DNA of 64,000 bases from Plantago ovata. Taxonomy: Eukaryota; Streptophyta; Magnoliopsida; Lamiales; Plantaginaceae. Location of the stretch: NCBI GenBank assembly GCA_028274465.1, contig CM051455.1, forward strand, positions 109,676,261 to 109,740,260, written 5' to 3'. A model generated the notes under the pieces. The model made no database searches. It worked only from the letters and a program-made list of their open reading frames with translations, and was not told where the DNA came from. Position 1 is the stretch's first letter. Every line of letters begins with the position of its first letter. Shown in pieces: positions 35,285 to 46,589 of the stretch. A program made the position numbers and the translations under genes.

Positions 35285-36322
35285 TTATATATACAATTAA
35301 TATTATGTCTTCTTAGGCAATCGTATTTTCATTGTTTTGTTTAAGTATGATGATTTTGCATTTACGCTTATGTCCCATATATACTCGCTTGCGTTTGCGT
35401 TCCAGGTCGTCTAATTACAAGTAGTAAAACTTAGCCTTAATTATATTGACCTTTTCTTTTAATAGCAAAATAGCATTGCCAAACGAAATTCTTTCCATTT
35501 CGATGCAGGTCATTTTGAAAGAAGGAAACAGCGTGAAAAAGAGGAAAACCGCGTGTATGTTTGATCGATATCATATACTATGTATAGTGTAATGGTGTAT
35601 CTACACAGCCAACATTAATGAGTAGGTAACAAGTTTAGACAGCGCATGTCCAGTTTGCTGATATATAATAATACTACTACAATGCATGTTTCCATATTTA
35701 TGGAGAAACTAGAGAACTAATTACGGAATGTTTAGAACTGATCAATTTAGATTTTAGACATAGTATAATTGATTTTAGAGTGGAAAAATTGAAGTGTAGT
35801 TTAACTGTTTAAACTAGCCTAACTTTAATTTCGAACTTACAGTCTAATTTAGAAATCGGAACCTCTAGGCAAGGGCCAAGTCCGTCTCTTTGTTTACAAA
35901 TTACCCATGACCTGACCAACTTATACGAAGTATTTCTTTTCTTTCGTGTGTTAATATGTTGTAAGTTGTGGTAGTAATTTTTTGTAATATTATTAATGAA
36001 TAAAACAAATCACCTTTGAAATTCAATGAATTGTCTTATTTTCCCTTTTTATTTTATTTTTATTTTTTATAATGTGTAAGAAACTATACTAAAAGTTCCA
36101 GTTTGTGTGGGGCATTGATACACTACACTAGTATTTACATATTTTTCATGTATCGATATGCCCGGAAACGGTATGAATGCAAGGCTGTAGTAATAGAAGA
36201 AACAAGCAAAACAGACACCACATGAGACGATTCGAGCAATAAATATCACCTTTGTTGGGTCTTTGCAATACGTAATTTTCAATCTCATCCTCACCACCGG
36301 TACGTAACGTAATCCATCTATT
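35285..36322. other. Spacer between the two Helitrons, left part
   Basis: AT-rich DNA directly after Helitron copy 1. I see no gene, terminal repeat or tandem repeat in it. Confidence 0.3.
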
Positions 36323-36520
36323 CGTCAGGGTATAAATTTTTTTAACCGGCCAACCTATGCTAATCTACTTCTACTCCTACACTATTTCTTAACCACCTTA
36401 TAACTCCAAATATCATAAACCATCGTATGGCTCTGCCGGGATTCGAACTCCGACCTCTCTTTGCTACTCCAGCACCTCAACCACTCGGCCACCCTTATAA
36501 CTCCCGTCAGGGTATAAATT
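36323..36520. repeat. 16-bp target-site duplication around the SINE
   Basis: CGTCAGGGTATAAATT occurs at 36323-36338 and 36505-36520 without mismatch. Confidence 0.9.
36339..36504 (-). mobile_element. tRNA-derived SINE with perfect target-site duplication
   Basis: On the minus strand the head reads GGGTGGCCGAGTGGTTGAGG, a tRNA-type A box (TGGCCGAGTGG). A B box GAGTTCGAATCCC follows near 36437-36449, and then a non-tRNA body of about 90 bp ending in an A run (T run at 36337-36343). The element is flanked by the 16-bp direct repeat CGTCAGGGTATAAATT at 36323-36338 and 36505-36520. This proves retroposition through target-primed reverse transcription. At 166 bp it is a typical plant SINE. Confidence 0.9.
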
Positions 36521-36579
36521 AGTTTAATATATTTAAAATAAGGTAGTTTAGAATATTTAGAGTTATACGGTGGCTAATA

Positions 36580-36912
36580 GACTTTGTTCTCTTCGTCTGA
36601 ATAGAACTGAACTGAACTGAACTGAACTGAATGAAGCTGAACTGGACTGAATTGAATTTATTTATAATATAAAATACTATTAAGCAATTGTTCTCTTCGT
36701 TTAAAAATTAATTATTTTAAGTTCAGTTCAGATTAGTTCAGATGCATTAAGTTAAAGTTTAGTTCAGTTCAGTTCAGTTCAGATGCATTAAGTCAAGTTC
36801 AGTTCAGTTCATATTTGCTTAATAATATTTTATATTACAAATAAGTTCAGCTCAATTAAGTTAAACTTCATTCAGTTCAGCTCAGTCCTATTCAGACGAA
36901 GAGAACAGAGCC
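36580..36912. mobile_element. Foldback MITE A with GAACT-rich arms
   Basis: The left end GACTTTGTTCTCTTCGTCTG and the inverted right end (reverse complement GGCTCTGTTCTCTTCGTCTG) are terminal repeats with two mismatches. TA flanks both ends. The arms are runs of GAACT/AGTTC, so the whole element can fold back on itself. The superfamily is unclear. Confidence 0.6.
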
Positions 36913-36998
36913 TACGCAAATCTGAACTGAACTGAACTTAATGCATCTGAACTGATCTGAACTTAAAATAATCATTTTTCACACAAAGAGAACAGAGT
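36687..36998. mobile_element. Foldback MITE B, interleaved with A
   Basis: TTGTTCTCTTCGTTTAAAAA at the left pairs with the reverse complement of the right end CACACAAAGAGAACAGAG, followed inside by a shared TTATTTTAAGTTCAG arm. It starts inside MITE A and ends about 85 bp beyond it. Confidence 0.45.
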
Positions 36999-37019
36999 AG
37001 ATTGTACGATTAAAAAAAA

Positions 37020-37580
37020 GTCTCTCTCTCCAGTCCAATTTATTTTATTTTTTTTATTTTTAACCTGTAAAGTTTAAACGGCCAAATTTTAAATATTTTA
37101 CTTCTATTCCTATATTATCTCATTACCAATATGTACTACGTCAACACCATTAGCACTGGATCACTCTCGGTTAACTAGGAAAAACCTGATGACAGGAATC
37201 TCTGCAGTTGAGTCATTCCTAGAATTTCGAAAGAATCGAAAGGGGTCGACTATACAATTTCCACAACTTACCTTCATGTAGATCTACGTGCCGATGCTCG
37301 GGCAAACCTTCTCCCAACCAAATAGCATCGGTCATATAAGTCCGAGTTGTACATCCAATTGCTTTGATTTGAATTATAACTTTTCCAATCCAATTAATAG
37401 TGCAACAATTAAAGTCTTTTCCTTGCAACTAGGTATTTTATTCACCAGTAATAGTTTCAGATTCTAACTAATTTTACTTGAACCAAACATAATGTTTCGG
37501 CGTTAAAATAAACAAAAAAATTGGGTATTCATTTTACAAATACCATGATGTAGTATATTCATTAGGGTCAATATATATAG
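37020..37580. other. Spacer between the two Helitrons, right part
   Basis: No gene seen. The stretch 37140-37440 is less AT-rich than its surroundings and may be old coding DNA, but I cannot read a conserved frame in it. Confidence 0.3.
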
Positions 37581-37582
37581 TA

Positions 37583-37846
37583 ATTCATCCGTTCCACCAA
37601 AAGTTTTCTAGTTTAATTTTTTTTTTGCAATATTTTTCAACTTTGACTCCCGATTATTCTTATACTATAATGATAATGATAAAGTATTTAAAAAAATCAT
37701 ATTGTAAAAATGTAGGTTCTATATTTTCATAATATAATTCCGTTAAAGACTTTTATCATTATAGTTTAAAAGTAAGTAAGAGTTAAAGTTGAAACTTGTT
37801 AATCGAAAAAAGTCAAACTAGGAAACTTTTGGTGGAATATAGGGAG
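37583..37846. mobile_element. Stowaway MITE, 264 bp
   Basis: The left end ATTCATCCGTTCCACCAAAA and the right end (reverse complement CTCCCTATATTCCACCAAAA) are inverted repeats of about 30 bp. The right end keeps the classical CTCCCT. TA dinucleotides at 37581-37582 and 37847-37848 are the target duplication. The interior is AT-rich and non-coding. Confidence 0.85.
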
Positions 37847-37984
37847 TAGTAATTTATTTAGGGATAATTTTTTAAATTTCGGTTCAAATTTATTCAGTTT
37901 AAATCAGATTCTTTCGATTAAATTCAAGTAAGTTACAAAGATAACCAACTTTATTCGGTTGAGTTAAAATTTTAGTTATAGGAA

Positions 37985-40900
37985 CTAGTAGATACCCGTG
38001 GCGATGCCACGGTATGATATAATTCTTATCTTATATTCATTAAAGAAAAGATTATTCAAAGATAATCGTAAAAAAATGTTTAAAGTAAAGTAAAGTATTA
38101 TAATGAAGTAATTCGAGTCAAAAGTAGAAAATTCATAATCAATGTATAGCAAAGGAAATACAAAGGAGCATTCATCGCAACTTCCAAAGGACTTCTTTGT
38201 ACACTACATTAGTGGTAGTGTCGGTGGGTTTACCATCTTGATCAAGTATTAGAACCTTCAACCCTTTCTTGCTAGTAACTCTAGAAAACGCAACATAGAG
38301 CTGACCATGGCTGAAAACTGGATTAGGAAGATAGAGGCCAACATTACCCAAAGATTGTCCTTGACTCTTGTTGATAGACATTGCGTAGCAGATAGCAATA
38401 GGAAACTGTCGGCGCTGGATTCGTATTGGAAACTTGGTGTGGTCAGAAGGTGAAAGAACCATCCGCGGTATGTAAACTCTATTTCCGGCATACTTCCCAT
38501 GAATTACTTTGGCCTGTATAATCTTTTCACCAAGATCCGTCACCACCAACCGAGTTCCATTACAAAGTTCAGCCGCCGGGTCGATGTTACGCAAGAGCAT
38601 AACGGGGCAACCAACCTTCAATCGGATTCAAGTGGTTTGGCAGCCCAGAAGTTCTGATTGTATTTAGAAATTCAACCGAATAAACATCCTCTCGATTGAC
38701 AACATCATCCTCATCCGGGCATATACTATCAAAACTCATATACTCAACTGCATCACCCGGCAACAACTCCATGACGTAGTTATTAATCTGTTCTACTACC
38801 TCATTTGTCGGCGCCAGTATAGCCCTATCCTGAAAATAATCTCCTTCTCCAACATGATCCAAAAGAGATGGATATGTAGATTTCACCATTGCGGCTATAG
38901 GATCATCCGGAGCTTCAAGAATGAGTATATCCTTTGGCAATTTGAAATCAACCTCACCATCGTTATCGCCCCCTTCCACACCATCTCCGACACGCAACAA
39001 CCAATCAGCAAACTCCTTTATATTAGCAACTTCCTCAGCTGAACTTCCAGACTACAACAATAAACATAAACACTAAGAACTAAACACAACAGAACACACA
39101 TGATAATGAAGTACAAATTATATACTAACCTGCAATCGCATGTTCTTCGTGAGATTCAACACCTTGCAATATCTCCATATACGGTTAGAAGAACATAGTG
39201 TTGCATGGACAATATCATGCCTGCTACCCTTGGGTACAACGGGCAAAATCTGACGGAAATCACCACCAAACACAATAACCTTTCCACCAAACGGTTTAGC
39301 GTTCGTCAAACCATCCGGACCTCTAATAACATCCCTCAAACTCCTATCAAGAGCCTCAAAACAAAACTTATTTGTCATGGGAGCTTCATCCCATATGATC
39401 AACTGGCAGCGTTTTATCAACGCGGTCAACTCGCTGTTCGGAGTTATTCGGCTGCACATGGTCGTCTCATCAACCTCTATAGGTATACAAAATCTAGAAT
39501 GCGCAGTACGGCCCCGAGGAAGGAGAAGAGAAGCAATGCCACTCGAAGCAACTGGAAGGACAATATCACCTCGACCACGAATAGCTGAGCATAATGTTCT
39601 CCAGAGGAACGTCTTGCCCGTACCACCATAACCATAGACGAAAAACACACCACCTGTTTCTGATTCAATAGCATCCATGATCATTTGATAATTATTCTTC
39701 TGTTCGTCCGTCAAACACGGATACAACTTGGCATGCTCAGCTTGCAATTCATGCAAATCATATGTCATCTCTTCGGCAATTAACTTGTTCAATCCATCAC
39801 CAATGACAACATTATCCGGAAGTTTCATACCTTCGTATTGATCCAAACTGCACCCGTTCTTCTTCAGGATGTCCTGAATTGCAGAAAGAGCAAGTTGTTT
39901 CCGTTGTTCTTCACTCAGTTGCAAATCTACATTGTACGACGTGTTAATAATAATAAAAAAAACATCAAGTAAAACCGATAAAATATCTCACACCACATAC
40001 GTACCTGGATTGTTAAACTGATTCCGCATACGTATGATTATATCATCCGATAAATACATCCAAGTGTTCTCCCAAACATGCTTTGGTCTAGACATACTAT
40101 TAGACATAAGAAGCATGGAAAACAACTGACGAAGGTAATAACCCCCACCCCAAAAGAATGCCTCCTTAATGCCATCAATATACTCAGCATCATCATCAAG
40201 CAGCCCTTGTGCGTAGCAAGCGTCACGGTACGTTTCATAGACAACACCATTCACCGTTCTCAAATCTTCAAAGCAGGTAGCACCCCTTATGTGATTCAGC
40301 ATTATCCTGAGATGGTATAAAGCACCCGTACCAGGGGGAACATGATAAATCCTACCAATCTTCCTCCTTGCTTTCTGTCTATCCTTCCACCTGCGCTCAG
40401 GAACATCGTACACGTAATGCTGTGGAAACTCCGCATACAGATACTTTCGGGCCTCAGTGTGTTTTTTATTGAAATCCATCCAAGCAAGGAATTTTGAATG
40501 TGCAACAGTTTGTTTCTCTTTCAAATCCGGAATGTAGTCACCGTCTTTTAAACACATTGTCTGCTCACCTTCCAAGTGGAATGGCAAACGCTCTACGGGA
40601 GGATCTCGATAGTGAATGGGATATCCCAACAAACGCCATACTGCTTCGCAAGCAGATATATAACGGGAATCCACATAATCCTTAACCTCATTCTCAACCA
40701 TAATCTTTGCACCGCACCTGTCAACACCCTTATTGACATACTTGAAGAGATACTTGATTGAGTTCGTTGAGTTGCACCTCTCAACATTAATATGGGCTTG
40801 ATATTTCATCAATAAGTAAGGATTGTACGGGACAATGTACCTGTAAATGTAGATCACGAATCACTGATCCAACTAAATAAACATATGCATAAAAAAAATG

Positions 40901-43900
40901 TTAATATAAAGTAACGTAGATTTACCTATTGTCCACTTCAATACCATTCTTAATTATCGTGGCACCAGTATCCCGCCTCCTGTAAACGGGATATCCATTA
41001 TCATCAAATGTCGTTCTTTCATTAAACGACTTGGGAAATTTCTTTGTACATTTCCTCTTCTCTCTATCCATACACGGAGAATTCTGGTTCAGCACACCAC
41101 ATGGTCCGTGTACCATGTACTCCGATACGGCCTTATACAAATCCGGATTAAGTTCCTTGTCCGGTATCTCCGCACAAATAACATTATCAATTTCACTCAC
41201 ATCCAAGGACCTATCATTCCTGTCTATCCACAGTAGAATATGGGCATGTGGTAAACCACGCTTCTGAAACTCAACCGTGTAGACAACTGCAAGTGATAGG
41301 AAACCGATATATATTATTAATACACATAACACATATATAAACTGTTCCATAAATGTTCTCATACCAATATATAAACAAAATGGTACCTGCTATTGCCTTT
41401 CCAAATATATTTTCAGTCTTCATGTCCTTAATTAGCTGATCCAACTTCATCTTGAAAACACGGCATACTATATCCGGCCGGTCTTCTGGTCTCAGTCCCC
41501 TTTCTTGAACAAAGCGTGTAATCTCAGGCCATTTAGGATTACACGTGAACGTAATAAACAATTCAGGATACTTCAAGGTTTTTCATATTGCCATGGTGTC
41601 CTGAAAATTCTGGACCATATACCGAGGACCACCGACAAATGTCGAAGGCAACACCAACCGTTTACCTATCATCGAAGCCTCATCAGTCGGACCAATGTCT
41701 CCTCTTCGAATAGCATCCTCAATCGACTTATAATTATCTGCCCTCAATAATTTTTGATTTCTTGTAATGAAAGATAATCGTTGGGACTCCATCATCATGT
41801 ATCCATCAACCAAGAATTGTTGGTATAGCTTCCTACCCATAAGAATTGTTTGAGCATCGTCTTCACGGTCAAACATCCTATAGCACAAAAACTCCTTAGG
41901 GGTTATATGCTCTCTCTTAATTGTACTACGATCATGAAGCTTGATCTCCGTATGATATCCATCTTCTCCGTAAGGAAACAATAAAGGATATTGCAATGGA
42001 AGATACTTAGCATGCAATTCTGATATACGCTTCAGATTATTATCACGTTCTTCAAGAATTATATCACGGGGTTCCATTTCCATCTCGTCATTACCTGAAA
42101 TAGTATTAACAGCTTGTGAATATCAAAATTTAAATTGACACTCTATGTACATATTGTGATTTTCCAGTACGAAACAAAACGCCGTAATAAATCATATATA
42201 TTCAAGGATGGTCAAACAAAAGAATCTCATACCAACAATGAGTGCAGCAACTTCATTACATGTCGGTAGATCATAAATCCTCCCATCACGTGTTCTCTTA
42301 CCAATGAGCCTTAATCGCACACTACTATTATCATCGACCTTGAAACGTTCGGCAGCCATACGAAAGCTCTTAGCCAGAATGTTATGTTCATCTAACATTT
42401 CCTTAAGGTCGGATACAACGGAATCAATCGCCCGAGATTTACGATTCTTACTACACAATCAAAAAGAATAAAATTGCTGCTCAATGAGTGAAACAAATGA
42501 AAAAAGTCATACTACCAAGAAATAAAATAAACTAAAATGATAAATTGGCTAATTGCAATGACAAACAAATTTACCTTTGGGCACTAATTCTATCTTTCAC
42601 CTCATCCTCACCGCAATGCATGTATAACTGTGCAAACTTGGGTGATTCTCCTTCTGGCGGCAACAAACTACCCGCCAAATGATAATTACTTCCTCCAAGA
42701 CGATATGTATACGGACCACGTCCATCATTGACCGACGTATCTTGATGCCCAGCCATAGAAGTAAAAGCAAACATCATGTTGTAATCACGGTTGTTGTCAA
42801 TAAAATTTTGACTATCCACGTGCCTTCCATGTAAAAGATCATCTAGCAGCCTAGGAGGAGGTCGTACGCGCGGCAACTGAACTTTACCACGGTTGCAACA
42901 CAGACTGAATTCAGGATTTCCATTAGATGAATTTTTCACCTTTTCAGCAAACCACATTAGAGCACCACAAAATGGACACTTATATGTTGGATCACCCAAA
43001 TCCTCATACGCTGAATGCATGATAAGAACAACTTATAAATATACTAAAACGTAAAGCATTATGAAAATGAAACATATTAGAGTGCATATCTTTACCAACA
43101 ACATCAACACCAACAGTCCGTCTAGCTATCAACTCATTCTTCTTTCTATTGCGAACCATTGCTACTTTACGTTTTTCCCTTGCAACAGCAGCAGAAGAAG
43201 ACTCTGGAATGTCTAGCGATACACCTCTAATCAACTGAATTGTATATTTATCAAGAAGCATATCTATTCGTAAATTATATATCTCCAAACAATGGTTAAT
43301 CTCAACCGGTGCAGTAATACCTACAATATAAAAATATAGATGAGACCAAATTTAAAAGATTAGATGCAACATGCTAATACAAAATAATTTGGCTTACCGT
43401 ATTGAAGATTAGGCTCACTATAAGAAATGAGCTGGTTCGGACGTGGTGTCAACATGCGTTTGTTCTGTCGAACAGTCCGCCTATTGAGTCTATTGAACTT
43501 CGTCACTGCTCTATAAGCTTTGTCGGATGTACCTTTAAATACAATTGTTAGAAATTACGATGAAGATAGAATAAGATGAGTATAATTATAGAGATCATAT
43601 TAAATTCCCAATTAAATTTACCTTTGTCGGTTGATACCACATCGATACTTCTCATCTCATGTGTTATATCTCTCCTTAGGCTCTCAAGTACCTCTACATG
43701 TAGCACAGATCTTCTCTTAGGAGCGCAGGGCGTAGAAGACAGAGAACCGTGGAACAAAGTATTTCCTACAACATCAACAATACATTTGAATTACTAAAAT
43801 ATATAATTTAGTAATATATATATATACACACGTAGAATTCCATTGTGAGTGATCAGTAACAACTAATTACCATTGGTAACGTGGATTGGCGGAGATATAA

Positions 43901-45542
43901 CAGTATTAACTTCATCCGGAGAGCTCTCTGGAGAACTCTCGAGTATAAAGAACTCCACAGGTTCATGTGAAGGCGTGGCCCTACATGTTGGCGTAATAGG
44001 GCCAGGGTACGGGGAATTGTGGTGGCGAACAAACGGTAAGGAAGACTTAGAAGCAACCGAAGCTTGAACATTAGTGGATCCAACAACACCAGGAATTGAA
44101 CAGTTGTCGAGGAGGACACTTGATATAGGATATTGTAAAGGAAAAGTACCTACAGATATAGGAGCGTAACCTGGCGGTGGAGGCAAAGAGGGTCGTGTGA
44201 CATTATATGGAATTTCATGCGGTTGTGTAGGATTGTAATATTGCGGATTAATAACATGTCCGGATAAATTGGCCTTCAAATTCGGTGTTGCCCCGTACAT
44301 CGAACTTGCTATAGATCCATGAATGTCAAAATTAAGTTATTGGAATCCCATTAAGCGCTGAACATGCTACTACTAATTAAAGACATTCACTAATATAAAA
44401 AATATCATACGTGAGAAGTAAAATGAAATGATATTATCATACCAGTGCCAACAATGGACGATGAGTTAATTCGATTTTCATCTTGAGTAACAGTGTTGAC
44501 GGAAGATTGAGATAGATGTCTCAACGAACCTCCAAGAGTATTGACGTATTCAATACTACTACTCACATGAACATCGACCAATTTAACTAAAAAACAAACA
44601 AACTTACAATACATTAGACATAATCCAAATCTTATCCAGAACAACACACAATGTAGAGTGTTGCCAATGTGAAAAACATACCGTTTGTAACGTCACTAAG
44701 CGGCGATAAGCTATCATTCACTCTTAACCTTCTTTTAGATTTAGTGACTTTGCGTGTTGAATTTGTATTCGAATTGCTCCCTGCTTCTATTATAGAAGTT
44801 GTTGTCAAAATCAAAGTGACAATATAATTAACACTACTCGATTAGCATCATTTTCTAGCTGAAAAATCGAACAAACAGTATATGAGACATAATCATAATT
44901 TCAGACTTACCATGGAACGGTGATGAGATAATTTGATTCTCATCTTGAGTACAATTATTGATAGAGGGTAGCGAAAGATGTCTCGAAGAATGATTAGAAT
45001 CAACATAATCACTTCTATGAATTACGTTAGAATTGAAGGGAGTAGCTGGAAAAGATATCAAACAATTTATGAGACATAATTAAAATTTCAGCAAGAACAA
45101 TTTATATGAGACATAACCACATACCGTTTGTAATATCACTAAGTGGTGATAAGTTCCTAACACCATTGCCTCTTGGCCTCTTATTCGGAATCACACCATC
45201 AGAAACTCCATTAGAATTGTTTTTGTGAGAAGTTGCATCACAACTATTTTTAGTATTTCGAGTATAGATTCGCGTATCATTGCAATTGGACGTCTTGCGA
45301 TTAGCATCCATGGAGAAACCTGTATGCATAAACTGATTAAGAGAAGAAAACAATTTAGAGAATTATATCCGTCTATCAATGATCCATACACACAAACAGA
45401 TCTGCCATTGACATTTTCGATTCTATATATGTCATGTATACTGAATAATAAACACAAGCATAATTACTATTGCTACTTACTAAAATTACTTTGCAAATCT
45501 TGGAAATATGCACGCAAGTATATATGCTAAGTATATAGTAGA
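37985..45542 (-). mobile_element. Helitron copy 2, complete, 7,558 bp
   Basis: Read on the minus strand it starts TCTACTATATAC after host A (45543) and ends with the hairpin GTGGCATCGCCAC and then CTAG (37988-37985) before host T (37984). It therefore shows the full Helitron signature, with no target duplication and insertion between A and T. It carries the same multi-exon Rep/helicase gene as copy 1. Ends and interior are uninterrupted, so it serves as the reference for the damaged copy 1. Confidence 0.9.
38172..45311 (-). pseudogene. Helitron Rep/helicase gene, copy 2
   Basis: The start is likely ATG 45309-45311 (MDANRKTSNCNDTRIYTRNT); an in-frame ATG lies 42 nt upstream. At least eight short 5' exons encode a Ser/Asn/Pro-rich N-terminus. 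The Helitron_like_N, HUH (HAH), two-tyrosine (YLFKY) and PIF1-like helicase blocks then follow as in copy 1, ending at the stop 38172-38174. The exon pair ending SPLSDITNG and SSPFHG is repeated in diverged form (SPLSDVTNG; QDENRINSSSIVGTG), showing an internal exon duplication. An in-frame TGA at 41583-41585 is shared with copy 1. A private 1-bp insertion near 38627-38631 shifts the helicase frame. All catalytic motifs are otherwise present, so inactivation looks recent. Confidence 0.85.
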
Positions 45543-46589
45543 TTCGGAAATAATCAACATCGAATAATATCAAATCAAACATTGCATGAAAAATTATTCG
45601 GGTGTAAAAATGATCTATCAAATCCGATTGTACTTTGAATACGTAACCAATAATTATTTTGAAATCCTGATTTACTTATATGTCCGGTCTTGTGTACGTA
45701 TGATGTTAATAAATAACATTGTTTTGCGAATTGCGCTGCTTCTTATCGAGTAATATAATTTAAAGACCATTCATAAGTTGAGTGCTGATGAAGTGTATGC
45801 AGATGGATGGTCAAGTTATGAAGCTCATAAAAATCGAACATTGGATATGCTTAAGAATTAGTGAAAATCCATATATGTGCATAAGAATTAGTAAAAAACC
45901 TTTCGTTATGTACGAATTATATATTGTCAATAAAAAATCAATACAACGATTCAGTGGAACAATGTTAGTTCCAAGAAGTCTTTACCAACGTATTATAAGC
46001 TTTTAATTATTCCAAATTAACATGATCATAAGACAAAAAAAGAACTTCCACCATCAATTTAAAAATTAAAAGTCTTATTCAATTTCAAAGTGCATAATAC
46101 ATAATTAAAATTTAACTAAATCATATTTAACATTCGAATACAACTCAAATTCAATAACATAAGGGTTCTCCAACTTCATCGATTCACTGCTCAAAAACAA
46201 CTCCAAAGTCTCAAGTCTGTGCAACTTCAACACCACCATATCAAAAAGTAGCGTAGATTATATGATTCCTTAACGACTTGACGTAGACTGCAATCGATCT
46301 CACCTGCTTAAAAAAAGAAAAAAGAGAGAAAACAAAACATAGAAACATAAATATTGAAAAATGATGTGTCATTGCAACCTCAACATGGCCATATACTACT
46401 TCAAAACGAAAAATGGGTGATAAAAAACAGAAAATCACCAGCAATATCCAAAATGATATGGTTCAACATGACCATATAGACGCAATATCAAATCAGTCCA
46501 AAACAAAATTTAAACAAACATGTCCAACTTAAAACCATAAACACCAAATTGTTCAATATAAGTTCAAAGGGAAATTACGAAGAAAAAAA
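45543..46589. other. DNA between Helitron copy 2 and the RPA1-like gene
   Basis: About 1 kb of AT-rich sequence that should include the 3' UTR of the minus-strand RPA1-like gene. A short plus-strand frame near 45775-45860 (SADEVYADGWSSYEAHKNRT) reads like protein, but I cannot place it. Confidence 0.3.

Noticed and set aside
36339..36504. Functional tRNA gene on the minus strand
   Set aside because: A and B boxes are present, but acceptor ends do not pair, and the unit has an A tail and a target-site duplication, so it is a SINE.
27747..45542. The Helitron pair as an artefact of joining one locus to its own reverse complement
   Set aside because: Sequences outside the two ends differ and the copies have private mutations, so two real insertions are more likely, although the gap leaves some doubt.
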